Positions 1 through 7,600 of a DNA stretch of 18,605 nucleotides are shown piece by piece. How positions within the stretch are numbered: the first letter of the stretch is position 1; every line of letters starts with the position of its first letter. The position numbers and the translations under genes were made by a program. The DNA lies in contig DVLH01000029.1 of NCBI GenBank assembly GCA_018715585.1, positions 1 through 18,605 on the forward strand, written 5' to 3'. The notes below the pieces were generated by a model, which did not search any database, was not told the DNA's origin, and saw only the letters and a program-made list of their open reading frames with translations. This stretch comes from Candidatus Aphodomonas merdavium (GTDB taxonomy: Bacteria; Bacillota; Clostridia; Christensenellales; Aristaeellaceae).

Positions 1-1
1 G

Positions 2-127
2 GACATCGAGACGTTGCAGCGCACGAGCGAGTTTGTGCGCATCACCGGCGCGGGGCTGGCCGAGAGCCATCCGCATGATATTTACATCACCAAAGAAGCT
101 CCCAACTATTCCCGTGGGATGGATTGA
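2..127 (+). CDS. C-terminal fragment of an unidentified protein
   Basis: An open frame enters from the left edge and ends at TGA 125-127, giving the last 41 residues of a protein whose start lies outside the window. The tail is hydrophilic and mixed in charge, ends in ...APNYSRGMD, and has no membrane segment or motif that I recognise. Four bases after the stop a GC-rich hairpin with a T-run begins, which is what is expected at the end of a real transcription unit and supports this frame over the overlapping ones. The family cannot be named from 41 residues. Confidence 0.55.
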   Translation, partial: DIETLQRTSEFVRITGAGLAESHPHDIYITKEAPNYSRGMD

Positions 128-130
128 TCT

Positions 131-167
131 GCGGTGGCGCAGGGCGGCATGCCTTGCGCCGCTTTTT
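131..167 (+). terminator. Intrinsic terminator after the partial gene
   Basis: GGCGCA-GG (136-143) pairs with CC-T-TGCGCC (152-160) around a short GC-rich loop, with flanking GCGG/CCGC able to extend the stem imperfectly, followed by TTTTT at 163-167. The placement 4 nt after the TGA fits Rho-independent termination. The stem has a bulge, so it is not the strongest in this window. Confidence 0.6.
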
Positions 168-215
168 CGTGGGAAGCAAAAGCGGCGCAAAGCGTTGCCA
201 TCTTCTGGCGCATAC

Positions 216-244
216 TGTACTTTTTTCGCGAAATCCGCTATACT
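216..244 (+). promoter_or_regulatory. Possible promoter for the SpoIID/LytB gene
   Basis: TATACT at 239-244 is a good -10. The hexamer 17 bp upstream, TGTACT (216-221), is a poor -35. This is the best promoter-like site between the upstream terminator and the SpoIID/LytB start. It would give a leader of about 130 nt that contains a GC hairpin (265-271 with 282-288). Moderate to low confidence because of the weak -35. Confidence 0.35.
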
Positions 245-378
245 TGCATCGCGCTGTCACCATTGCGCGCGGGAAGGTTTTCGCGCGCGGGCGCATATGC
301 TGGAGCAAACGGCGGGGACAGGCTGCGGGCGCGCGGCGCTGCCGCCGGCAGTTTTAAAGAAAGGGAAGGAGAATGCGC

Positions 379-2040
379 ATGCGCAAACTTGCGGCTTTCA
401 TGCTGGTTTTTGTGCTGACGGTTGCGGTCGCCTGTAGCGGCGCGGCGGAAACCGTGCAGCAGGCGGTGGACGGAACGGTGCGCGTATGGCTGCAATCCCT
501 TGGGGCGGTCAAAGCGTTGGGATTAACGCTGGACGGCGTCTATACGGTGGACGGAGACCGCGGCTTTCGCTTTGAGCGCGGCACGGAGATAAAGCTCGGT
601 GCGGAGGACGGCAGCATTGCGCTTCAGGTCGGCGGCGCGACGATTGACATGGGCGGCGGGTTTACGCTCACGCGCCACCTGGACGACGACGGTCAGGCGG
701 GCGGCGCGTATATCCACGAAAGCGAGAAGGACACGCTTTACTGCGGCGATTTGACGTTTGGCCTGCGCACGGACGGTTCCCTGCGCGTAATCGTGACAAT
801 GCAGGTGGAGGATTATCTCTACGGCGTCGTGCCCTACGAGATGAGCGACACCTTCCCGCTGGAGGCGCTCAAGGCGCAGGCTGTCACGGCACGCACGTAC
901 GTCATGCAGCGCACCGTGCAAAACGCGGACAAGGATTACGACGTCAGCGATACGACGGATGACCAGGTGTTTAAGGGGCTAGACGCGCGCTTTGAGCTGC
1001 CGATCCAGGCGGTGGACGAGACGCGCGGGCTGGTGGGGATGCATAACGGCGAATACGCCGAATGCTTCTATTCCGCCTCCAACGGTGGGCAGACGGCGCT
1101 GGCGACGGACGTGTGGGGCGATGGCGATTACGGCTATTTGACCATCCGCGACGACCCATACGATCTGGAAAACCCCGAAAGCCTTTCCCGCTCTGCCACG
1201 ATCCCTACCGATGCGATGCAGATGAACGAGACGCTCTACGGTATGCTGGTGCAGCTCGCCGGTGAGGAGCTTTACCGCAGGGGCGAGCTGATGGAGGGCG
1301 AGGCCGTAGGGCTGAGCGAGGTGCTCAACGTGGAGGCGGTCAATCCGATTTATGGCGGCGAGAGCCGCCAATACGGCACAATCCGCTTTACGCTGCGCGC
1401 CAGCGTGCGCCATTTTACCGGCCAGGCGACGGCCGGCGTACAGCAGCTGGGCGAGCCGGAAACGCTTGAAGAGCCGTTGACGCTCGATTTGGACTTTTAC
1501 GACCAGGTGCGCGGGGCGCTCGATATCGCGCTGAACAGCTCCAAATATGAGCTGGTGACGGTGGAGCAAGTTGAGGGCGGGTTTGAAATCACCTCGCGGC
1601 GCTATGGCCACGGCGTCGGCATGAGCCAGCGCGGCGCGCAGCGGATGGCCGGCGTCTACGAGATGACGTGCGAGGAGATCCTGGCGTTTTATTATCCTGG
1701 GCTGACCTGGGTGACGCTGAATTGGGAGGATCCGGGGCTGACGAAGGCGCACGCGCTGGCGGAAAGCCTTGGATATGCCGCGCCGCGCCCCACGCCTGCG
1801 CCAACGCCCGCGCCGCTGCCGCCGCTGGCCGAAGGGGAATCCTACGCGACGGTGAACGTGGCGGGCGTGGACTCGACGCTGAACGTCCGCGAAGGGCCGA
1901 GCACGGAGACGAAGATCCTGGGCGTGCTCAGGAACGGCCAGCAGATGATCGTGCAGGGCGTGACGGAGGACGGCTGGGTCAAAATGAAGACGGCAGAGCT
2001 GGAAGGATATGTGATGCAGTCGTTTGTGACGATGGAGTAA
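379..2040 (+). CDS. Secreted SpoIID/LytB-domain protein with C-terminal SH3 domain
   Basis: A cell-wall protein of 553 aa. The start ATG 379 lies 7 nt after AAGGAG (366-371); the ATG at 373 is only 1 nt from it. Residues 1-20 form a signal peptide that reaches a Cys (AVAC), a poor lipobox, so lipoprotein status is open. The SpoIID/LytB domain runs from about residue 140 to 445 and shows VEDYLYGVVPYEM with the Glu (E154) matching the catalytic acid of SpoIID lytic transglycosylases, then an NGGQT segment and YGHGVGMSQRGAQ near residue 410. A Pro-rich linker leads to a bacterial SH3 domain (about 488-553, LNVREGPS signature), which usually binds peptidoglycan. SpoIID cleaves glycan strands during spore engulfment; this protein is much longer than SpoIID (about 340 aa) and no sporulation genes lie nearby. 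It may be a LytB-like vegetative wall protein instead. The domain assignment is strong, the physiological role is inferred. Confidence 0.9.
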   Translation: MRKLAAFMLVFVLTVAVACSGAAETVQQAVDGTVRVWLQSLGAVKALGLTLDGVYTVDGDRGFRFERGTEIKLGAEDGSIALQVGGATIDMGGGFTLTRHLDDDGQAGGAYIHESEKDTLYCGDLTFGLRTDGSLRVIVTMQVEDYLYGVVPYEMSDTFPLEALKAQAVTARTYVMQRTVQNADKDYDVSDTTDDQVFKGLDARFELPIQAVDETRGLVGMHNGEYAECFYSASNGGQTALATDVWGDGDYGYLTIRDDPYDLENPESLSRSATIPTDAMQMNETLYGMLVQLAGEELYRRGELMEGEAVGLSEVLNVEAVNPIYGGESRQYGTIRFTLRASVRHFTGQATAGVQQLGEPETLEEPLTLDLDFYDQVRGALDIALNSSKYELVTVEQVEGGFEITSRRYGHGVGMSQRGAQRMAGVYEMTCEEILAFYYPGLTWVTLNWEDPGLTKAHALAESLGYAAPRPTPAPTPAPLPPLAEGESYATVNVAGVDSTLNVREGPSTETKILGVLRNGQQMIVQGVTEDGWVKMKTAELEGYVMQSFVTME

Positions 2041-2049
2041 AGAAACCCC

Positions 2050-2092
2050 GCGCGGCGGATTGGCGGTTTACGCTTTCCGCCGCGCACTTTTT
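2050..2092 (+). terminator. Intrinsic terminator of the SpoIID/LytB gene
   Basis: A perfect 10-bp stem, GCGCGGCGGA (2050-2059) with TCCGCCGCGC (2076-2085), is followed by TTTTT at 2088-2092. It begins 10 nt after the stop codon and separates this gene from the TetR gene, which has its own promoter. Confidence 0.85.
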
Positions 2093-2121
2093 GGCGCATT
2101 GCACGAATCTAAAAAAAACCA

Positions 2122-2151
2122 TTTTCATGCTTTGACGCCCTGTGCTATAAT
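2122..2151 (+). promoter_or_regulatory. Extended -10 promoter of the TetR gene
   Basis: TGcTATAAT (2143-2151) is a consensus extended -10. TTTTCA (2122-2127) lies 18 bp upstream as a partial -35. Transcription would start near 2158, which rules out the upstream in-frame ATG at 2153 and supports ATG 2186 as the start. No obvious operator palindrome is seen here. Confidence 0.75.
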
Positions 2152-2185
2152 GAGCCATGACCAGGTTGCGCGGGGAGGGACAGCC

Positions 2186-2860
2186 ATGAAAAAAGGCGAG
2201 GCCCGCCGGGAGCAGATCCTGCGCGTGGCGGAAGCGCTGTTCTACGCAAACGGATACGAACAGACCTCCGTGCAGGATATCCTTGATGAAATCGGGATTT
2301 CCAAAGGCGGCTTTTACCATCATTTTGAATCCAAGCTCGATTTGCTCGACGCTATCTGCCAGCAGCGCGCCGAGGAGAGCGCGCGCGTTGCCCGTGAGGC
2401 GGCCGATAGCGTGCGCGGCGACCCGCCGGCGGAGCTTAACGCGCTTTTGTCAAGCGGCGGTTTTTTGCAGGCAGACGCGCTGGATTACATCAGCCTGCTG
2501 CTGCGCGTGGCGTGGCGGGAGGATGGCGCATTGATGCGCGAAAAGCTCAAGCAGCGCACGCTGACGCTGCTCAAGCCTGCCATGGACGAAATCATCGCCG
2601 AGGGCGTGCAGACGGGCTGTTTTACGCTGCCGCGTCCGTCGCTGGCCGGTTCGCTCATCTTGCGCCTGAGCGCACAGTTTACCGACGAAGCGGCAGAGAT
2701 CCTTGCCGGCCCTGGTGACCCGCCGTCGAAGCTGTCGGACATCTATGCCAAGCTTGAACTTTACCGCCATACGGTGGAGCGCATGCTTAACGCCCCGTAC
2801 GGCAGCATTACGCTCTACGATATGAAGCACCTTGCCAAGGTCTGCGAAGGGCTGGCCTGA
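2186..2860 (+). CDS. TetR/AcrR-family transcriptional regulator
   Basis: A 224-aa DNA-binding repressor. Residues about 5-50 form the TetR helix-turn-helix domain: ILRVAEALFYANGYEQTSVQDI, then the recognition part GISKGGFYHHFESK (37-50), which matches the family pattern closely. The remaining C-terminal helical region would bind an unknown ligand and is not assignable to a subfamily. ATG 2186 was chosen because GGGGAGGGA (2172-2180) sits about 6 nt upstream and the mapped promoter would place the mRNA start after the earlier ATG. The gene is monocistronic, bracketed by a promoter and terminator. Its neighbours are a SpoIID/LytB gene upstream and a convergent flavin-reductase-like gene, so the regulated target is unclear; autoregulation or control of the nearby flavin reductase is possible but only inferred. 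Confidence 0.92.
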   Translation: MKKGEARREQILRVAEALFYANGYEQTSVQDILDEIGISKGGFYHHFESKLDLLDAICQQRAEESARVAREAADSVRGDPPAELNALLSSGGFLQADALDYISLLLRVAWREDGALMREKLKQRTLTLLKPAMDEIIAEGVQTGCFTLPRPSLAGSLILRLSAQFTDEAAEILAGPGDPPSKLSDIYAKLELYRHTVERMLNAPYGSITLYDMKHLAKVCEGLA

Positions 2861-2880
2861 GCGGAGGATAGAAACAAACG

Positions 2881-2916
2881 GCGCCCCCGGCATTGCCGGG
2901 GGCGCTTGCGCGTTTT
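2881..2916. terminator. Bidirectional intrinsic terminator between convergent genes
   Basis: A perfect 11-bp stem, GCGCCCCCGGC (2881-2891) and GCCGGGGGCGC (2895-2905), has a 3-nt loop. TTTTT follows at 2912-2916 on the plus strand, and a shorter T-rich tract follows on the minus strand (GTTTGTTTC). It serves the TetR gene and probably the convergent flavin reductase. Confidence 0.85.
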
Positions 2917-2920
2917 TGCT

Positions 2921-3427
2921 TTATTCGTCCGTGGTATAGCAGGCAAGCACCTGGCCAAAGTACATTTCGTGAAAATCCGCGGCGGGATAGACGGAGGCGG
3001 CAAGCTGCCCATCCATTTGCGCGGCGGTCATGGGCTGGCGCAGGAGGATTTTGCATTCCAGGTGGAGCCCGCACTCGGCCACAATGGGGGCGGGCACCTT
3101 CAGCGCCGGCACAGCCGTCAAGCCGTGGCCGTCAAACTTGTTTTCATCCCGTCCGCTGACGGAACCGGCATAGGCGAGCGCCTCGCGCAGGGGATGGAGC
3201 GTGGGGACGCTGACGGTGAACGAGTCGGCCTTTTCCAGCAGCGCATGGGTGAAGCGCTGCGGGCGCACGAGCGCCAAGAAAACGGGCTTATTCCAAACAT
3301 AGCTGACCGCGCCCCAGCCAATCGTCATTGTGTTGGGACGCTCGCCCCCCACGGTTAAAAACACCCCGCCATGGGCGAGCCTTTCCATGATTTGCTCTGC
3401 TTGTTTAAAGTAATCTAATTCTTTCAT
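2921..3427 (-). CDS. Flavin reductase-like (FMN-binding split-barrel) protein
   Basis: A 168-aa protein of the flavin reductase-like / DIM6-NTAB family, which binds FMN in a split beta-barrel and typically reduces flavin or serves as a small oxidoreductase. Family marks visible are GGVFLTVGG, NTMTIGWGAVSYVWNKPVF near residues 30-50, the VRPQRFTHALL segment and SGRDENKFDGHGL around residues 90-105. ATG at 3427 is preferred because AAGGAGG lies 11 nt upstream; the frame stays open to an ATG at 3484 but that has no ribosome binding site. It is divergent from a small membrane protein and convergent with the TetR gene. No clear promoter is seen. The substrate cannot be told from sequence. Confidence 0.85.
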   Translation of the reverse strand: MKELDYFKQAEQIMERLAHGGVFLTVGGERPNTMTIGWGAVSYVWNKPVFLALVRPQRFTHALLEKADSFTVSVPTLHPLREALAYAGSVSGRDENKFDGHGLTAVPALKVPAPIVAECGLHLECKILLRQPMTAAQMDGQLAASVYPAADFHEMYFGQVLACYTTDE

Positions 3428-3509
3428 ATTATATAGCGCCTCCTTGCTGTTTACTTTCGCCAGTTTATTCTGCCCAGAAAGCACAATTTCCTGCCATTTG
3501 CAGGACGGT

Positions 3510-3538
3510 TTGACAAACGGTGTATTCCATGATAAGGT
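3510..3538 (+). promoter_or_regulatory. Candidate promoter with an 11-bp palindrome at the -35
   Basis: A consensus TTGACA (3510-3515) is followed after 17 bp by TAAGGT (3533-3538), a weak -10. The predicted start near 3545 leaves a 40-nt leader to the ATG at 3586. The -35 is embedded in an inverted repeat, GTTTG-A-CAAAC (3508-3518), that could be a protein binding site or may be chance. Confidence 0.5.
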
Positions 3539-3585
3539 TTAACAAAACAAACGCCGGGGGGCGGCCGGGCGTACGGAGGATGGAC

Positions 3586-3885
3586 ATGAGAGGCGATATT
3601 GACAACGGGTTGAAAGAGGGTATGACGCCAGAGGAGGTGCAAAAAGCATCCCAGGTGCGGAGGGAGAAATCATCCGGCCTGTTCCGTGCGCTTGCGGGCG
3701 GGTATTTGTGCTATCTTGCGTACGACATTATCAAGGGCCTGCTCAACACTGCCCCGCAGGATCAGGAGGGGCCCGCATGGGTGATGTGGCTTGCGGCAGT
3801 CGTCTTTGCAGCCGTCGGCGCTTCGCTTGTGATCGACTACTGCATCAAGTATTATAAAGAATACAACAAAAGCAAAGAGGAATGA
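3586..3885 (+). CDS. Small two-helix membrane protein, unknown function
   Basis: A 99-aa protein that I do not recognise. The N-terminal 30 residues are hydrophilic (MTPEEVQKASQVRREKSSG). Two hydrophobic segments follow at about residues 32-53 and 64-85, separated by a short acidic/polar loop, and the tail is rich in Lys, Tyr and Glu. ATG 3586 lies 6 nt after CGGAGG (3574-3579); the ATG at 3580 abuts that site and the ATG at 3529 has none, so 3586 is the best start. The gene has its own candidate promoter, is divergent from the flavin reductase, and stops 20 nt before the convergent secreted protein. No visible terminator lies in that gap. Confidence 0.7.
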   Translation: MRGDIDNGLKEGMTPEEVQKASQVRREKSSGLFRALAGGYLCYLAYDIIKGLLNTAPQDQEGPAWVMWLAAVVFAAVGASLVIDYCIKYYKEYNKSKEE

Positions 3886-3905
3886 AGGCCGTACCGCCAG
3901 CGCGC

Positions 3906-4547
3906 CTAGTTGGCAAAGCAAATATACGCCTGCCCTGTCGGTGCGCTGTCCAGTGCGCCGTCCGGACGGGCAAAGTCGTCCTGTAGCGACGTTTCCCCCG
4001 TGCCGCTGATGGATGTAAAGGCGGGGCCGGTGCCCAGCAGCCTGTCCTCCGGCGTCAGGTAATGCTCCCAGACGGCGTAGCGGCCGCCATATTCCTTGAC
4101 GCGGTCGTTTTTGTATTTGACCGTTTTGCCCGTGGGAAGCGTTAGCGTGATGGTATCGCCGGAGATCGACCAGCCGAAGCTGTATTCTTTTTCCCCGGTT
4201 AAATCGAGCGTATATTCGCCCGTTTTTACGTCCGTTACAGTTCCGTCCTCGCAAAATCCCAGGAAATAGCCACGCGCATCAAAGACAACATGAATAGCAC
4301 GGGCAGTGATACTGCCCACGCTGTCAGGATAGTTGGACGTGGCGATCAACGCGCATGCGCCGCCGCCGAAAAACCGCGCTTTGGCGCTCATTTTCTTTAC
4401 CGTTCCGCCTAGGTCCGCCCCCGTGTAGCAGGCGTAGACGGCATCGTGAAAGACGAGCATCTCCGAGGCGATTCGCGCTTCCGCCTGCACGATGGCTGGC
4501 AGGAGTGCGCAGCAAAGCAGGATGGAAAGAAAGAATTGTTTGCGCAT
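3906..4547 (-). CDS. Secreted protein of unknown function
   Basis: A 213-aa protein with a clear signal peptide (MRKQFFLSILLCCALLPAIVQA, cleavage likely after residue 22). The mature part is rich in beta-prone segments (EYTLDLTG, EYSFGWSISGDTITLTL, TVKYKND) and resembles no family I can name; there is no lipobox, membrane anchor or catalytic motif. ATG at 4547 follows GGAGAG by about 7 nt, and a strong promoter lies just upstream; the frame stays open further 5' but that part is upstream of the promoter. It is divergent from addB. Its function is unknown; export to the cell surface or medium is the only thing the sequence supports. Confidence 0.75.
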   Translation of the reverse strand: MRKQFFLSILLCCALLPAIVQAEARIASEMLVFHDAVYACYTGADLGGTVKKMSAKARFFGGGACALIATSNYPDSVGSITARAIHVVFDARGYFLGFCEDGTVTDVKTGEYTLDLTGEKEYSFGWSISGDTITLTLPTGKTVKYKNDRVKEYGGRYAVWEHYLTPEDRLLGTGPAFTSISGTGETSLQDDFARPDGALDSAPTGQAYICFAN

Positions 4548-4580
4548 GCGCGTGCTCTCCCATAAAGACCGATTTGTCCC

Positions 4581-4609
4581 ATTATAGCCGCTTTCGGGAG
4601 AGATTGCAA
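4581..4609 (-). promoter_or_regulatory. Strong sigma-A-type promoter of the secreted protein
   Basis: Read on the minus strand, TTGCAA (4604-4609) is followed by exactly 17 bp and then a consensus TATAAT (4581-4586). Transcription would start near 4574, about 27 nt before the ATG at 4547. It lies inside the 100-bp gap shared with addB. I see no comparably good plus-strand promoter for addB in the same gap. Confidence 0.85.
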
Positions 4610-4647
4610 GGCGGGAGAAATTTCCGGCAAGGCAGGAGGAAGGCGCA

Positions 4648-7600
4648 ATGTTGACGGTGCTCTGTGGCAGAAGCCGGAGCCTATGGCCACGCATTGAGTG
4701 TGAAATCGCAGAGGCTTTACGGGCCGGGGCGGAAAAGATCTTGCTGCTCACGCCAGCGCAGTATACGCTTCAGGCAGAGCTGGATCTAGTCGATGGGCTA
4801 AATTTGCCGGGGCTTATCCGCGTGCAGGTGCTCTCGCCGGAGAGCCTGGCGCGGCTTGTTTTCCTGCGCGCCGGAGCGCCGGAAGGGACGCGCCTGGACG
4901 GCCGCGGCCGCGCCATGGCGCTGGAGGCGGCATTGCGGCACGCGTCTGCGCCGCTAAAATACTATCAATCAGCCGCCGGGCGCCGCGGCTTTCGCGAGCG
5001 CGTTGGGACGGCTGTCGCAGCGTTTAAGCAGGCCCGCCTCTCGCCGCAGGAGGTACGCCAGGCTGCGGCGGCGCTGGGCGAGGGGGATTCGCTTGGCGCG
5101 AAGCTTGCGGATCTTGCAACGGTGTTTTCGGCGTATGAAGCTTCCCTTTCCGGCAATTTTCTGGATGCGGAGGACGTGCGCGAGGCGGTTTGTGAGCGCC
5201 TGTTGGCGAGCGGCTTTGCGCAAGGGGCGCGCGTTTGGTGCTATGGGTTTGACCTGGTGACGCCGCAGCTGATGCGCCTGGTGGCAGAGCTGGCACGCTT
5301 GAGCGAGAGCGTCCGCTTTGCGCTTGCCTGGGAGGCGGAAGATGCGCCCGATGGCACTGTCTTTCAGCCTGCGCGCGATACGCTTGCCCGCTTTGCCCGC
5401 TATCTGGACGCCCAGGGTATGCTCTGGCGCAGGGAAATCGTGCGCGAGGACGGCGGCGCCGCGCCGGCGCTTGCGTACCTGCAGCGCTCCTTGTTTGCGC
5501 CGCAAGCGCCTCCCTATGCCGGAGAATGCGCGTGCATCCGCCTGACGGCTGCGGCGGACCCCAGCGACGAGGCCGCGCGCATTGCGCAAAGCGTTCGCTC
5601 GCTCGCGCTTGACGGTGCGCCGCTGGAGGAGCTGGCCGTCGTCTTTGGCGATGCCGGCCAGTGCGCAGGCCCGCTGGCGCGGGCGCTTTCCCGGGCGGGC
5701 GTCCCTTTCCACCTCGACGAGAAACGCCCGGCGCTGTCCCATCCCTTGCCGCGCGCGTTGCTGCTCAGCGTGCGCTGCGCGTGCGAAGGGTTCCGTCCGG
5801 ACGATATGGCCGATCTGATCAAAAGCGGGCTTGTGGGTGTTTCCGGCGACGCGTGCGATGCGCTGGAAAACTATGCGCGGGCCAAAGGGTTGCGGGGTGC
5901 ACAGTGGGAGAAGGAGGCGGAAGACCCGCAGGTTGAGAGCGCACGCGTGCGGTTGGTGGAACCGCTCGTGCGGCTGCGCACGGGGCTGCGTGATGCGCAT
6001 ACGGCGGAGGAATCCGTCGGCGCGCTCTACCGCTGGCTGGAAGATGCGCAGGCGTATGCAGCGCTGGAAGAATGGGAAGCGTCGTTTGCGGCGCGCGGCA
6101 TGCATGAACAGGCGGCGGATTGCGCGCAGGCGTGGCGGTTAACGATGGAGACGCTTGACCAGCTTTGCGCGCTGCTGCGCGGGGCGCGCCTTGCGATGAA
6201 GGATGCGCCGCGCGTGCTGGAGGCGGGGCTTTCGGCGGCGGAGCTTGGGGCGCTGCCAGAGCTTCCGGGCGCCGTCCATTGCGGCCTGCTGGGGCATATC
6301 AAGTTGGGCGCCAAGGTGCGAGCAGTTTTTTTAATGGGCATGCAAGACGGCATATTGCGCCCGGCGGAGCAGGGGCTTTTTTCCGACGAGGAGGCGGAGC
6401 GCGTTTTGGAGGCGACGGGCGCGGATGGCCTTGCCTTGCGCGGCGATGCGTTGCTGTGCCTGCGGCAGATGAATCTGCTGGATGTGCTGTGCGCGCCGTC
6501 GCAGTCGCTTTCGGTCAGCTACGCCCTGACGGCGTCGGACGGTTCGCCACAGCGGCCGTCGGCGTGGCTCAAACTGCTGCGGAGGCTCTTCCCAGGCCTG
6601 AGCGAAGGGGACGGAAAACGGCGCATAGATGCGTGGTATGCCGCTGGGCCGGCGCTGGATGCGCTGGGCCCCGCGCTGCGCGTGGCGTTTGCCTCGGGCG
6701 AGATGGCGGAGGGCACGTTGACCGCCGCACGGTGCCTGCTTTCTAGTGAACAGACGGCGCCCGGCGCGCGGCAGGTGCTGTATGCGCTGCGTGCGCCGCG
6801 GGAGATGCCACCGCTTTCCCGGGAGACGGTGCACGCGCTCTACCGCTTTACGCAGTTAAGCGCTAGCCGGTTGGAGGCATTTGCGCGCTGTCCGTTTCGC
6901 CATTTTGCGCAGTACGGCCTGGCATTGCAGGAGCGCGAGGAGTTCGCCGTGGACCGGCGCGATACGGGCGTGTTTTGCCACAGGGCGATGGAGCGCTACG
7001 CACAGTTGGCGCTGCGCCATGGCACATGGCCCAACGTGACGCGCCAGCAGAGCGATGCATTGATGGACGAGGCCCTTGCGCCCGTGCGCGCTGAGTGGGA
7101 GGAAGGGCCGCTGGGGGCGACGGCCGCCTCGCGCGCCCAGGCAGAGGCGCTCTGCCGCGCCGCGCGGCGCACGGCGTGGACGTATGCGCGCCAGATGGCG
7201 GCCAGCGCGTTCCGCACGATTGCCGTGGAGGCGCGCTTTGGCGAAGGGGAACGCCTTGCACCGCTGCTTGTGCAGCGCTCTGCTGGAAAAGCGTGGCGCC
7301 TGGGCGGCAAGATTGACCGGCTTGACCGCTTCCAGGCAGAGGATGGCACGCAGTATCTGCGCGTGGTGGATTACAAGACGGGTGCCATGGCGTTTGATTT
7401 TTCGCAGGCTGCGATGGGGCTTCAGCTACAGCTGCCGCTTTACCTTGCAGCTGCGGCAGAAGCATATCCCGGCACCAAGCCTGCGGCAGCCTGCTACGGC
7501 CGCTTTGCTGATCCGCTTGCCCAGACGGACAGCCGCAAGGAAGAGGAAATTGAGGAGAAAATTGGCGCCCAGATGCGCCTTAAAGGCGTGTTGCTGGCGG

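Noticed and set aside
33..495. Several overlapping open frames of 73-134 codons on both strands upstream of the SpoIID/LytB gene
   Set aside because: They cross a terminator and a promoter-like site, are Arg/Cys-rich, have no ribosome binding site and conflict with each other.
979..1752. Minus-strand open frame (257 codons) opposite the SpoIID/LytB gene
   Set aside because: Antisense shadow, with no ribosome binding site or recognisable domain.
2132..2151. TTGACG (2132-2137) as -35 of the TetR promoter
   Set aside because: It is only 8 bp from TATAAT; 16-18 bp is needed. The extended -10 with TTTTCA at 2122 fits better.
4969..6105. Long minus-strand open frame (378 codons) opposite addB
   Set aside because: It is the antisense shadow of addB. 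The translation is rich in Arg, Ala, His and Gln with no domain, as expected from GC-rich third positions read backwards.
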